Shown: positions 7,825 through 17,093 of the stretch, in pieces
Position numbering within the stretch: the first letter of the stretch is position 1
Layout of the letters: each line of letters opens with the position of its first letter
NCBI GenBank assembly: GCA_018114805.1
Contig: CP073042.1
Location: 1,798,001 to 1,862,000 of the forward strand
Source: Candidatus Streptomyces philanthi
Lineage (GTDB): Bacteria; Actinomycetota; Actinomycetes; Streptomycetales; Streptomycetaceae
DNA: 64,000 nucleotides
Reading direction: 5' to 3'
Notes under the pieces: generated by a model
Told to the model about the DNA's origin: nothing
The model's input: only the letters and a program-made list of their open reading frames with translations
Database searches by the model: none
Made by a program: the position numbers and the translations under genes

Positions 7825-10346
7825 ACAGCAACCTCGCATCCATCACCCCCATCCCCTCCTTGCCTGCTGACAAGGACGGTCGGCTAGAGCGGTGGCGGAC
7901 CTTCCTCGCCGGGAAGATCGACCCGGCCTGGCGCGAGGACGAGTGGGACAGCACATCCTGGCTGTTCACCGGCGACCTGGACAATCCACGCACCGCCGCC
8001 TACCGGTGCCGCACCCCCGAGTGGCCTCTCGGTGCTTCCGTCCCCTCACAGCAGGTGCCAGTTCTGCAGGGAGGCGCTGCGGGACAGCGGTCTGAACGAG
8101 GCAGAGTTCGAAGCCAGTTACAGCCGCGACCCGCAGCGATACCTCGTCTACACCCGGCCGAGCCAGTGCATCGCCGGCATCAACGGGGAACGGTGCCGTC
8201 GCTCGGCCGCCAGCCGAGGGCTCTGTCGCTCCCATCATGCACGATGGCACCGGGTGTTCCGCCGCGACGGCCTGGCGAACACCGACGAGAACCTCGTCGA
8301 GTGGGCCGCCGGGGTGCCGGGCCTGTACCCAGCACCGTCCTGCATCGTCGACGGCTGCCCGCTGGACGGTGTCGTGAGCTCGGGCCTGTGCGGCACCCAC
8401 TACGAGCGGTGGAAGAAGACGATGTCCCAGTCCCCGGAGCCGGTGCCGGCGGAGTCATAGACCCTCACCGCGGTCCCCTATCTGACGGGAGCGCAGTTCT
8501 CCCTGGCCGGGCTCAGTCCGGTGGTGCGGCTGGAGATGCTGCTCGGTCTGCAGCAGCGTGACGCCATCGCCGGAAGGGTCGTGCCGCGGGTGATGCGGTC
8601 GCTCGCGACGAGGTTGACCGGTTTTTCGAGCCTGATCCTGAGCGCAACCGAGGCGGAAGTGATGCAGGCCATCGAGGGCCAGACCAACGGCCGCTACTTC
8701 TGCGGCCAGACACTGCGCTATCTCCGCGTCGCCTTCGATGAGTTCAACGGCATCGACCCCACACAGAGTCCCGTCTGGGACGTCGCGGCACTCGGCATCG
8801 CTGCCGCCACCAAGCACGGACGCCGACGGTCGGGCACCATCGACTTCACCCAGATCCGGCAGCCCTGGCTCCGGGAGGTGACCATGGAGTGGGCCCGCAG
8901 CACCCGCCCCACCGCCCATCGGCTCTCGGTCCGACTCACCGCCTGCACGCAAGCCTCGCGGGCCCTGTCAGTACGCCCCGGCGAGGGCATGAAGCCCTCG
9001 GCCCTGAAGTTCGCCGACATGACCGCGGTCGCGGACTACTTCAGCGCTCTGAACAGGGCTGACGTCACCGAGTACACCAACAAGTACCGCAGCAGCCTGC
9101 TGACGGGCTTCTGGCAGGTCCTCGAGTTCGGGCGCCAGGCCGGACTGATGGATGACGTTCCCGGCGTCTTCACCCGCCACCGCTCGCACCGGATCGTCGA
9201 GGAAGACCCAAACGAGGACGACATCGGCAAGGCGATACCCGAGTCCGTGATCCGCCAACTCGACCAAAAGATGCACCAGTTGGCAGACGAAGCAACCTAC
9301 GGTGCTCTGGAGCCCGCAGACATCAAGAAACTGTTCCGCACGATCTACATGTTGCTGCGGGACACGGGACGCCGTCCTCGCGAGATCGCATCACTGAAGG
9401 TGGACTGCCTGGAGCACGTCGACGGCGACTACAACCTCATCTGGGACAACCACAAGGGCAAACGGCTGCGACGTCGGCTCCCGATCGACTCTGGCACCGT
9501 GAAGACCGTTCAGGACTGGCTCGAGGTGCACAAGCGGATGCCGCGGAGCGAGCACGGCGGCCGCTACCTCTTCCCGGCCCCGACCGATCGAAGTGCCGAG
9601 AAGTACATCCCCACACTGGCGATCTCCAGAGTGATCCGGCAGTGGGCCGACGCGATCGAGCACTTGGACCCGGAGGTCCCGGACTAGGACGGCACCCCGC
9701 TGCCCTTCGACCGCTCGTTGATCTATCCCTATGCCTTCCGGCATTCATACGCTCAGCGACATGCGGACGCTGGAACCCCACTTGACGTGCTCAAAGAGCT
9801 TATGGATCATCGAGATGCCTCCACCACCATGGGCTACTACAAGGTGTCCTTGAAGAGGAAGCGGCAGGCCGTGAAGACGATGCGGCTGCACGTCGTCGAC
9901 CGCTCCGGACGCCCGGCGCCGATGGCGTCCAACGTCTCCTACGAGCGACGTTCCGTCGCGGTCCCGTTCGGCGGCTGCGTCGAGCCTAGCAACGTCAAAG
10001 CGGGAGGCCATGCCTGCCCGATCCGCTTCCAGTGCGCCGGCTGCGGCTTCTACCGTCCTGACCCCTCCTACATGCCCGCCATCGAGGACCACATCCGATC
10101 GCTGAAGGCTGGCCGGGAAACCGCCCAGGCATGGACGCCGAGGAATGGGTCGTGCGCAACATGGCCGAGCAGGTGGCCTCATTCAAGGACGTTGCCGAGC
10201 GGATGAAAGAGCAGATGGACAAGCTGGACCCCGCCGAGCGGGCCGAGATCGAGGAAGCGAGCAGGATTCTCCGCAAGACCCGGGCCGCGAATGGCCGCAC
10301 GACCCTGCCAGTGACCGTCATCCAGCATCAGGAGCGCGGCGCGTGA
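7821..10346 (+). CDS. Large tyrosine recombinase, TnpB-like, with N-terminal zinc-binding region (several lesions)
   Basis: GTG 7821 overlaps the TnpA stop, with AGGAGG upstream. The reconstruction is about 840 aa. It shifts frame near 8035-8050, reads through TAG 8458-8460 and TAG 9685-9687 in the same frame, and shifts again near 10128. The N-terminal 220 residues have cysteine clusters (CQFC; CRRSAASRGLCRSHH; CIVDGCPL with LCGTHY). The catalytic domain has TGRRPREIASL (Arg I), KGKRLRRRLPI (Lys), YAFRHSYAQRHADAG (His-x-x-Arg) and LMDHRDASTTMGYYKV (His and Tyr). The end, GRTTLPVTVIQHQERGA, overlaps TnpC by GTGA. All catalytic residues are present. Confidence 0.8.
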
Positions 10347-10921
10347 GCGGCAAGCGCACCCCCGCCGAAGTCCTCGCCGACTCCCGTCGACGCGTCAGCC
10401 GTCTCAAGCGCGCGAAGGTACTCGAGACCGTCGAGGCCATGGTGAGCAGTGACCACCCGGTGACATTCGCGGCGGTCGCTAAGACCGCAGGAGTGTCGAA
10501 CTGGCTCGTCTATGCCGACGGAGTACGCGAGCACATACAGGCGGCACGAGACAAGCAAACCGCCCGAGTTCAGCGTGGTCGCGCAGTCGGAACGCCGGCC
10601 AGCACGGGCGGCCTGAAGACCGATCTGGAACTGGCCCGCCAGGAAGTCGCATCGCTGCGGACCGAGCGCGACAAGCTCAAAGGCGCCCTGCAACGTCAAC
10701 TCGGCCAGCAGCTCGACCAAGTGGCCGCCGGCGACCTGATCGCCCGCATCAACGAGCTGACCCAGCAGAACGAACGGCTGATAGCCGAACGAGACGCCCT
10801 GGAACGGGAAAACGCACAGCTGGAGGCCAAGCTCGCCGAGACAGAGGAAGACCTCGGGGCTGCCCGCACCAGCCTGCGCAGGATGATCCACTCGGAGAAC
10901 ACCGCTTCCGACACCGAATAG
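10343..10921 (+). CDS. TnpC-like coiled-coil transposition protein (DUF6262-like)
   Basis: GTG 10343 overlaps the TnpB stop (GTGA). The protein has 192 aa. Residues 1-80 form a small helical DNA-binding module (VTFAAVAKTAGVSNWLVYAD resembles a helix-turn-helix). Residues 95-190 are a long heptad-rich coiled coil (LARQEVASLRTERDKLKGAL and LTQQNERLIAERDALEREN). In Tn554-type elements the third protein assists and orients the two recombinases. The frame is intact, unlike its partners. It is followed directly by a strong terminator hairpin. Confidence 0.8.
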   Translation: MSGKRTPAEVLADSRRRVSRLKRAKVLETVEAMVSSDHPVTFAAVAKTAGVSNWLVYADGVREHIQAARDKQTARVQRGRAVGTPASTGGLKTDLELARQEVASLRTERDKLKGALQRQLGQQLDQVAAGDLIARINELTQQNERLIAERDALERENAQLEAKLAETEEDLGAARTSLRRMIHSENTASDTE

Positions 10922-10927
10922 CAGCCG

Positions 10928-10961
10928 GTGGCTGACCCGGCGGGATCATCGGGTCAGCCAC
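10928..10961 (+). terminator. Terminator after the recombinase trio
   Basis: GTGGCTGACCCG (10928-10939) and CGGGTCAGCCAC (10950-10961) form a perfect 12-bp stem with a 10-base loop, seven bases after the TnpC stop. It separates the trio from the convergent cargo genes. Confidence 0.8.
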
Positions 10962-11069
10962 TGGCATTGACAGCGGATCGCGGGGTCCACCTCAACTTCC
11001 GTACAGCAACAGCGTGGCGTCACCTGAAGGGAAAGTGTCTCCACGGGGCCGCGTGCTGGCTGACGATGG

Positions 11070-11555
11070 TCAGACCGTGCCAGCTTCAGGGGCCACGGCA
11101 AGAGTAGCAGGCGCCGACTGTGTTGCCGCGTTGAGGACCAAGCGTTGACTGCGCGCAACCGCACGTGATTGAGCAGCGTCGTTGCGCCTGAGCACGAAGA
11201 CGGTAGCGAGTGCAAGGACACTGGGCCCGGAGAGCATTGCGGCGAGCCAAGGCTGATCGTTGCTGCCAACAATCACGGCTCCAGCGAGCATGCCCACAGT
11301 GATGATGAAGCCCGCAACAAGCCCGGCAAGGTACAGCGCATGCGCTCGTTTTGCCCTGTTTTCCCCAGCTTCGATCGCCTTGAGTTCAATTTCGCGGTCG
11401 ATCTGCTGCTGAGCCATACGGTACTCGTGATCACGCTGCAACTGCGGTTCAAGAGCCTTGAGTGCCACTTCGAGGTGATCCACTGGCACGTCAGCCCAAG
11501 CGCGCGCGACCTCCAGTCCGCCCAATGGCGCGGCAGTTTCCCTTTGCTCCCTCAC
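11070..11555 (-). CDS. Small membrane protein, transposon cargo
   Basis: A 161-aa product from the GTG at 11553-11555, which overlaps the stop of the zinc-finger gene (GTGA), so it is translationally coupled. The N-terminal half is charged and helical (DHEYRMAQQQIDREIELKAI). Two hydrophobic segments follow near residues 73-95 (LYLAGLVAGFIITVGMLAGA) and 103-122 (LAAMLSGPSVLALATVFVL), then a basic tail. The pattern resembles small DUF2335-like bacterial membrane proteins, but I do not assign a family. Coupling suggests it works with the anti-sigma-like protein. Confidence 0.6.
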   Translation of the reverse strand: MREQRETAAPLGGLEVARAWADVPVDHLEVALKALEPQLQRDHEYRMAQQQIDREIELKAIEAGENRAKRAHALYLAGLVAGFIITVGMLAGAVIVGSNDQPWLAAMLSGPSVLALATVFVLRRNDAAQSRAVARSQRLVLNAATQSAPATLAVAPEAGTV

Positions 11556-12058
11556 AGCTGCCCACCTTCGCCACTCTGCTGTATCTGGTCGAGCTCCTGG
11601 TGGTCGTCAGGTGGCGGACCGAGAGCCCGGAACAATTGGTCGAGCCTGCCAAAAACTGTGCCTGCGCTTTCATCGAGGGCCCAAAGGGCCTGAGCGGCCA
11701 GTTCAGCAGGTTGTGGATCACTGCGGTCGGGATTGCCACGCTCCTGCGTTCCGTGCTGATGTGAGTCCTCAGTACGAAGCCCCTGAAGCCGGGCGAGGAA
11801 TGACGCCGAGGGAGGCGGCGGCGCGACAACCGCAAAGACCGACTTCAGCCGGCGCTGAGCATCCGCCTCGGCTCTACAGTTCGCGCAGGTAGCAAGATGC
11901 GCAAGGACTCGCTCGCGGGTGTCATGGCTGAGCTCGCCGTCCACAAGAGCCGGGAACCGGTCGCCCAGGTGAGATTCGTGCTCTCCCCCGGAGAGGTCGC
12001 GGGGCGTTCCCTCCAGGTCACGCCCGGCTCCAGCGTGAGAGCTCATGCGTTTTCCCAT
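11552..12058 (-). CDS. Zinc-finger (ZAS / zf-HC2) anti-sigma-like protein, transposon cargo
   Basis: The likely start is the ATG at 12056-12058 (MGKRMSSHAG); a second ATG lies at 12044-12046. Residues 25-75 contain LGDRFPALVDGELSHDTRER and HLATCANCRAEADAQRRLK. This is the HxxxCxxC zinc-binding anti-sigma signature seen in RsrA-type ZAS proteins and zf-HC2 regulators. PPPPSASFLARLQGL follows, then an acidic/polar tail with no membrane segment. The family binds and silences ECF sigma factors. No sigma gene is beside it, so a chromosomal partner is possible. The C-terminal half does not look like the usual family tail. Confidence 0.7.
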   Translation of the reverse strand: MGKRMSSHAGAGRDLEGTPRDLSGGEHESHLGDRFPALVDGELSHDTRERVLAHLATCANCRAEADAQRRLKSVFAVVAPPPPSASFLARLQGLRTEDSHQHGTQERGNPDRSDPQPAELAAQALWALDESAGTVFGRLDQLFRALGPPPDDHQELDQIQQSGEGGQL

Positions 12059-12331
12059 GGTTGCCAGCGTCGCGCCGATTGCACGACATGCTGCACGACG
12101 ATTTGTGCCATTTCCTCTCGCCCTCTTGAAGTAAAGTACGTTCTCAATCAGTCTAGTTAGGAACACACACCCGGTGTGGCGGATGCACTTGGCTCGCCGG
12201 AGAAGCCTTCTGGCCTTCAGGGGACAGGCCCCGTCTCCCCATCGTTGCGCCTATTGACACGACTGCCCGCGGACCATGCCTCACTTGCCAGAGGCAACCT
12301 ATTGGCCATCTACCTGCAAGTTCGCTTGACG
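12059..12331. other. Transposon right arm, no gene seen
   Basis: Upstream of the anti-sigma-like gene, reverse-strand TTGAGAA and an A/T-richer stretch near 12130-12150 may be its promoter. GGGGACAGGCCCC near 12218 can form a short hairpin. I find no convincing coding frame. Confidence 0.4.
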
Positions 12332-12343
12332 GCTCTAGATAAC
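12332..12343 (-). repeat. Right terminal inverted repeat of the transposon
   Basis: GCTCTAGATAAC, whose reverse complement is GTTATCTAGAGC. The regulator coding sequence resumes within a few bases. Confidence 0.8.
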
Positions 12344-13020
12344 GCGGGCCCAGCGCTACTACCAGGTCGGCTACCAGCTCGCCTGCGAAGCTGACCCCCA
12401 CGGCCACGCCGCCTGGATGATGCGCGCCCTCGCCCACCAGGCCCTCAGCCTCAAACAGCCCCACCACTGCGTAGACCTCGTCGAAGGCGCCCTACGCACG
12501 GGTCTCGGCCACGTCGACGGCCAGACCGAGGCTCTCCTCCACATCACCCACGCCCGCGCCTACGCCGCCACCGACGAGAACCTGTCGGCCGCACGCGCCC
12601 TGCTCGCCGCCGAAGGCGCCCTCCTACGAGACGACGGCCCCCAGCCCAGCTACTCCCGGGTGAGCGGCCCCGCCGCCGGCACCGTCGCCAGCCACACCGC
12701 CCGCACCCTCACCGACCTCGCCGAACCACATCGGCACCGAGCAGCAGCACCGCGACGCCCTCACCCGCTGGGACCCCGAGAAGTACAAGCGCGTCCACGC
12801 CCTCACCCACGCCGACCTCGGCGACAGCCTTGCCGCCCAGGCCCGCGCCGACGAGGCCGTCGCCGCCTGGACCCAGGCCCTGGTCCTGATGGAGGGCATG
12901 ACCTCCGACCGGACACGGAAGGCGATCACGTAGATCCGCTCCACCCTCGTGATCTACCAGCGCCGCCGTATCCCTGGCGCCGCCGATCTCGCCCGCCGCG
13001 CCCGCGAGGCCCTCGCCTAA
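12344..13020 (+). pseudogene. XRE/TPR-type transcriptional regulator, 3' part
   Basis: Directly after the transposon's right repeat the frame reads AQRYYQVGYQLACEADPHG, which joins KHHDLGQEGA left of the transposon. It is TPR-like (AAWMMRALAHQALSLKQ; HVDGQTEALLHITHARAYA). A frameshift near 12725 leads to GTEQQHRDALTRWDPEKYK, and TAG at 12931-12933 interrupts in frame before IRSTLVIYQRRRIPGAADLA, ending at TAA 13018-13020. The NUDIX gene follows directly. The split alone makes the regulator non-functional, whatever the status of the smaller lesions. Confidence 0.8.
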
Positions 13021-13021
13021 C

Positions 13022-13552
13022 ATGCCCAACAACCCGCCCGACGAAGGGAACCCCGTGACCCAGCAGGCCGACGACCAGCCGAAGGCCCTCAAGCCGGCGC
13101 TCGAATCGATGACACTGCTGGTCGCCGCCGTCATCGTCCACGACAAGGCCACCGACCGCGTCGTCCTGCTCCAGCGCAGCGAGACCGCGAAGTTCGCCCA
13201 GGGCATGTGGGACCTCCCCGTCGGCAAGAGCGAACCGGGCGAACCCATTACGGAGACCGCGGTCCGCGAGCTCTACGAGGAGACCGGCCTCACGGTGAAG
13301 CCCGAGTCACTCAAGGTCGCCCACATCATCCACGGCGCCTGGGGCGTGGAGGCCCCCAACGGCTTCCTCACGGTCGTCTTCGCCGCCCACGAATGGGGCG
13401 GCGAACCCGAAAACCGCGAGCCTCGTAAGCACTCTCAGGTCCGCTGGGTCGATGCCGATGCAGTACCCGAGAATTTCGTCGACACCGCTTCAAGCGCCCT
13501 TCATCGATACCTCACGGGAGGCACGGAAGTCTCCCTCAATGGCTGGCGATAG
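13022..13552 (+). CDS. NUDIX hydrolase
   Basis: The ATG at 13022 lies one base after the regulator's stop. The in-frame GTG at 13055, which follows GAAGGGAAC, is an equally good start. The NUDIX box GX5EX7REUXEEXGU is complete: G-KSEPG-E-PITETAV-RELYEETGL around residues 73-95. LLVAAVIVHDKATDRVVLLQ is the preceding strand. The family cleaves nucleoside-diphosphate-linked substrates; specificity is unknown. It may be co-transcribed with the XRE/TPR regulator, a pairing that recurs in streptomycetes. The frame is intact. Confidence 0.85.
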   Translation: MPNNPPDEGNPVTQQADDQPKALKPALESMTLLVAAVIVHDKATDRVVLLQRSETAKFAQGMWDLPVGKSEPGEPITETAVRELYEETGLTVKPESLKVAHIIHGAWGVEAPNGFLTVVFAAHEWGGEPENREPRKHSQVRWVDADAVPENFVDTASSALHRYLTGGTEVSLNGWR

Positions 13553-13700
13553 ATGCGCCCAAGTCATTTGCAGCCAGATGCTCCGCCGTGCGTCCTCGGA
13601 CCGAGAGACAACTGATGCCCGTGCCTCACCAACTTCCGTCGTCGGCACAATCCACTCCCAGAGGGCTGTCGCGCCGCCACCGCTTGGCCAGGATGCACCC

Positions 13701-14070
13701 GTGACAAGGTCATTTGACCCGTGGAGCTGGGAATGGCATCGGCTCCGGTGCCTTGCAGGCTGCGGTGACTCTGTGAAGCGCAATGTTCACGCATGGGTGG
13801 AGCTGTACGGGGCTCAATCCGGAAGTTGGCTCGCAGCGTCCCGCATAGATGCGGGACAGGGATTCGCCGACCCACTTCCGCCCCCTACTGGTGAGCCGCT
13901 GTGCATGCTGGGAGTTGCACACCGAACCTGTCTGAACTCAGCCGTCAAACTCCTTCGGCAAGGACGTGCGGTTCTCGATCAGCCCCTTCAAGAGGCGTTT
14001 GTCGACGTACCAAATCCGGCGACAAGGGCTTCGGACCAGGCACCACTCCACCCCATGCCCACCCTTGAAA
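13701..14070 (+). CDS. Possible hypothetical protein with Cys/His pairs, 3' end unclear
   Basis: From GTG 13701 the frame reads FDPWSWEWHRLRCLAGCGD, then VKRNVHAWVELYGAQSGSW, then LGVAHRTCLNSAVKLLRQGR. This looks like real protein, with CLAGC and HRTC able to bind a metal. The frame then runs into the antisense of the kinase gene without a stop, so the true end is probably hidden by an indel near 14050. No family is recognised. The call rests only on composition and residue pattern. Confidence 0.35.
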
Positions 14071-14077
14071 TTTGGAC

Positions 14078-15864
14078 TCAGGACAAGCGCGTGGGGGTGC
14101 CGAGGATCTTCCCGAGCGTGATGGCCACGTCGAAGTCCCGACCCCATGTGAGTGCGACGAGGTCGTCGAACTCCGTTTCAGGGCGTAGCAGATCGAGGAC
14201 GTCGGCTTCGAATACTGAGCCCGGTTCTGCCAGGTCGAGCGCCTCTTCGCGGAAACAGCGGTACGTGTCGCGTGACCGGAACATGACCGAGTACTCACCG
14301 TCTACGAGCTCTCCCACGGAGACGTCCCACTTCTCTTCCAGTGCCTGCAGTGTGCTGGCGACGTGGTCGGCGTTGAACGGCTCGGTCAACAGATCCACTC
14401 CCACCGCTTCTCGGGCCGAATTCAACGGAAGCGTCTCGTCCCAGAGCACCGAGAGGTGGTGCTCGAAACCGATGTCCTCACGAATAGTTTTGTCGAAGTC
14501 CAGGTAGTCGGTGTCCAGAACCGTACGCATCCAGCGGGTAATCCAAAGGATCGGGGCGCTGATCAAATTTGCCCGCAACGAGCCATCACCTTCACCATAG
14601 ACAGATTCGCGGATGCTCGTCAGCAGCTCTTCGCAGTGGTATTCCTTGCAGAACCGGAACAAGTGAGCCGACCGCCGCGGCAGACCGCCCCAGCGTGAAG
14701 ACTGAGGAAGGGGGAAGTCATCCAGAATCTTCTCCAGCTCGCGTTGGAGTCCCGGCTTGGCGGCCGACAAGACGAGAGCGTCGTCGTTCTCGCCCCACTG
14801 CACGGCGCCCTCATAATCGAACTTCGCCTTGCACGAGGCATATATGACGGCTTGCGCCCATGTGTTGAACAGCTCCGCACTCACCCGATAAGCAACCTCG
14901 CAGTGATAGTTGAGGTTAAATCGGTCGAGCTCTCTGTCGGCGACTCGTTCAAAGACATGCTTCGCCGACAGTACGTCTCTGGCGGCACGGCCGAGGATCC
15001 GCTCGACCTCGCCGGACGAGCTGTCGGCGGACCCTTTGTTGGGGCTCAGATCGTCGGAGATTTCCTCAATTGCCGAGTCGAGCCGCTGAAGTGTCACCCG
15101 AAGCATGCCGCGTACGGTGTCGATGTGGAGCCGCTGCGCCTCGTCTTGGAGCAGCATCTGTTCAACGATCAGGTCGAGGTCGGCCAGGAAGGGGTAGCGG
15201 TTGCGCACAAGCGCGTGTCGTCGCCCTCGGGCGTTCTGCTTCGTGAACATCTCGGTTATGGCGAGGCCGAGCGCAAAGATGTCCGCCGGCTTGCCGATAC
15301 TGAGGGCGTTGTTCCTCACCATCTGCTCGGGAACGAGATAGTTCCGGTTCACCAGGAGGTCTCCCCGGTTCGTGAGCGAGGAGTCCTTGAAATGTGCGAT
15401 GCCGAAGTCGGCCAGGACGAGCCGACGCGCATCATGGTCGACGAGGACATTCTCAGGTTTGATGTCGCGATGCACTACGCCGTCGCCGTGCACGTACGCG
15501 AGCGCATCGCAGAGCTGGCGCACGTAGTCGAGAAGCACGTCAGTATCGGTTTGGTCTTTGATCACTTGTCGCAGCGTCATAGGGTAGAAGTCCATGACGT
15601 AGTAGAAGAAGTCCGCGTCCTCTGAGCGCGCGTGGATACTCACCACGTTCGGGTGGCTCGATGCCTGACCGTACTCGATCTCCTGCTTGAAACGCTTGCT
15701 GCGAGCGGAGTCCGCCTTGCTGTCCTTCTTAATCTGTTTGACTGCGAAACACCTGTCCGTCGGGCCTACGGCGGAGCTTCCACACCACGGCGGATCCCCC
15801 CTCCCGGAGTTGAATCACGCTCGTAAGTGACTCCGTCGATGATGAACGGTTCGCTCTTCAGCAT
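14078..15864 (-). CDS. Serine/threonine protein kinase with long C-terminal domain (N-terminal frameshifts)
   Basis: The ATG at 15862-15864 begins MLKSEPFIIDGVTYERDS. Two indels (near 15795 and 15750) must be corrected to join the glycine loop GGGSAVVWKL and the Lys motif FAVKQIKK to the long intact frame below 15646. HRDIKPENVLVD is the catalytic loop, DFGIAHF the metal-binding loop, and PADIFALGLAITEMF the helix F region. After about residue 270, some 320 residues of unrecognised, non-membrane sequence follow (FNLNYHCEVAYRVSAELFNT; ISAPILWITRWMRTVLD). Base composition is visibly richer in A+T than the flanking chromosome, suggesting transfer. Role unknown; defence or signalling are guesses. 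Confidence 0.8.
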
Positions 15865-15935
15865 GAAACGACCCCACTGACCCTCAGGGCGGTGAAGTCG
15901 GCTAGTTGCCGCCCGGACCAAAGCGCTCTCCAGCG

Positions 15936-16813
15936 GGCTAACACAATGAGGCGAGTGGGCCCTGGTAGACGTGTCCACGTCAGGATTTGGGCGTTGGCGA
16001 TGCATGGAGACTTCGCCGGGGATCGTTTCGGATGACTTGTGGGAGCGGATCGAGCCGCTCCTGCCGCGCAAGGAGCGTCGGTTCGGGCACCTGGGCCGGA
16101 AGCCGCTGCCCGGCCGGAAGGTGCTGTGCGGCATCCTCTTCGTGCTTCACACCGGCATTCAATACGATTTCCTGCCGCAGGAGTTGGGCTTCGGGTCGGG
16201 CATGACGTGCTGGCGGCAGCTTCGGGACTGGAACGAGGCCGGCGTCTGGCAGCGCTTGCACGAAGTGCTGCTGGCCGAGCTGAACGCGGCGGCCCGTCTC
16301 GACTGGTCGCGGGCAGTCGTCGGTTCCAGCCACGTGCGGGCCGTGAAAGGGGGGACCACACGGGACCGAGTCCGGTCGACCGTGCCCGATCCGGATCGAA
16401 ACACCGCCTGATCACGGATGGCCCACTCCGCTCGCCGTGATTCACACCGGCGGCAACCGCTACGACGTCACCCAGTTGCTGTCTCTAATCGACGCCCATC
16501 CCGCCGGTCAGAGGCAGGGTCGGTCACACGCGACGCAAGCCCGACGCCCTCTTCGCCGACCGCGGGTACGCCAGGACATCTACGGCGACCAGGCCCGCCA
16601 ACGCCGGACCGCGCCGGCCATCGCCCGCCGTAGCACCCTCCACAGCACAGGACTGGGCACCTACCGCTGGGCCGTGGAACGTACCTTCGCCTGGCTCCAC
16701 GGCTTCAAACGCCTCCGCATCCACTGGGAACGCCGAGCTGACATGTACGAAGCCTTCCTCAAGCTGGCCTGCTGCCTGAGCACCCGCCGACAGATCAACT
16801 CATTGTGTTAGCC
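15936..16813 (+). mobile_element. IS5-family insertion sequence (IS112-like), degraded
   Basis: An 878-bp element with 15-bp perfect terminal inverted repeats: GGCTAACACAATGAG (15936-15950) and its complement at 16799-16813. It encodes one transposase on the forward strand. I see no clear target duplication beside the ends. Confidence 0.85.
16001..16811 (+). pseudogene. IS5-family transposase, multiply frameshifted
   Basis: The ATG at 16001 gives METSPGIVSDDLWERIEPLL, the typical DUF4096 transposase N-terminus, then GRKVLCGILFVLHTGIQYDF. The frame breaks near 16350, again near 16430 and again near 16530. The DDE-domain pieces ITDG, AVIHTGGNRYDVTQLLSLID, then ADRGYA in another frame, and TYRWAVERTFAWLHGFKRLR are in different frames. 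The last is the conserved Y-(2)-R-(3)-E-(6)-K-type block. The end, RRQINSLC, matches the family terminus. At least three indels make it inactive as sequenced. Confidence 0.85.
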
Positions 16814-17093
16814 GTTGTCAGCGAGCGTCCCGTCGAGCAGTATGCAACCCGAGTCGTCCCGCCCAGCACTTTGAACAATCGGGGCCCGAGGGATCGGACG
16901 GCTACGTTGGCACGGCAGGGCTGCCAGCCGTCTGAGTAGCTGCACCTGCTGCAGCGGTACAAGGTCCACAGTCCGCACACAGTCCGCAGGACACCCGATC
17001 GCGACCGTCACACCCATCGCTGACCAACAGCAAAAGGCCAGGTCAGCGACCCACAGGGAGATCCCCGCAGGTCACCGACCCGCCCCATTACTA
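16814..17093 (-). other. Island tail with an ORF truncated by the IS
   Basis: On the reverse strand an ATG at 17015-17017 opens a 69-codon frame (MGVTVAIGCPADCVRTVDLV) that ends at TAA inside the IS inverted repeat. A longer gene may therefore have been cut by the IS; a remnant could lie between 15865 and 15935. No family is recognised. Confidence 0.35.

Larger units (their letters stand above)
6565..12343 (+). mobile_element. Tn554-like transposon with tyrosine-recombinase trio and anti-sigma-like cargo
   Basis: The element is 5,779 bp. Its ends are GTTATCTATAGC (6565-6576) and GCTCTAGATAAC (12332-12343), inverted repeats matching at 11 of 12 bases. It splits one reading frame, the XRE/TPR regulator, which defines both edges independently. 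It encodes, in overlapping order, two tyrosine recombinases and a coiled-coil protein, the TnpA-TnpB-TnpC arrangement of the Tn554 family. A terminator and two reverse-strand cargo genes follow. The six bases outside each end differ (GGTGCC versus GCGGGC), as expected when a tyrosine recombinase carries a spacer along rather than making target duplications. Confidence 0.85.

Noticed and set aside
8032..8460. Separate zinc-finger gene upstream of the second recombinase
   Set aside because: The frame continues through TAG 8458-8460 directly into the recombinase, and its start lies inside a frame already begun at 7821, so it is better read as the recombinase N-terminus.
4342..12933. Amber (TAG) recoding in the island
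   Set aside because: Five in-frame TAGs are suggestive, but TGA and TAA lesions of the same single-transition type and many indels occur outside the island, and no suppressor tRNA is visible. Sequence error or mutation is simpler.
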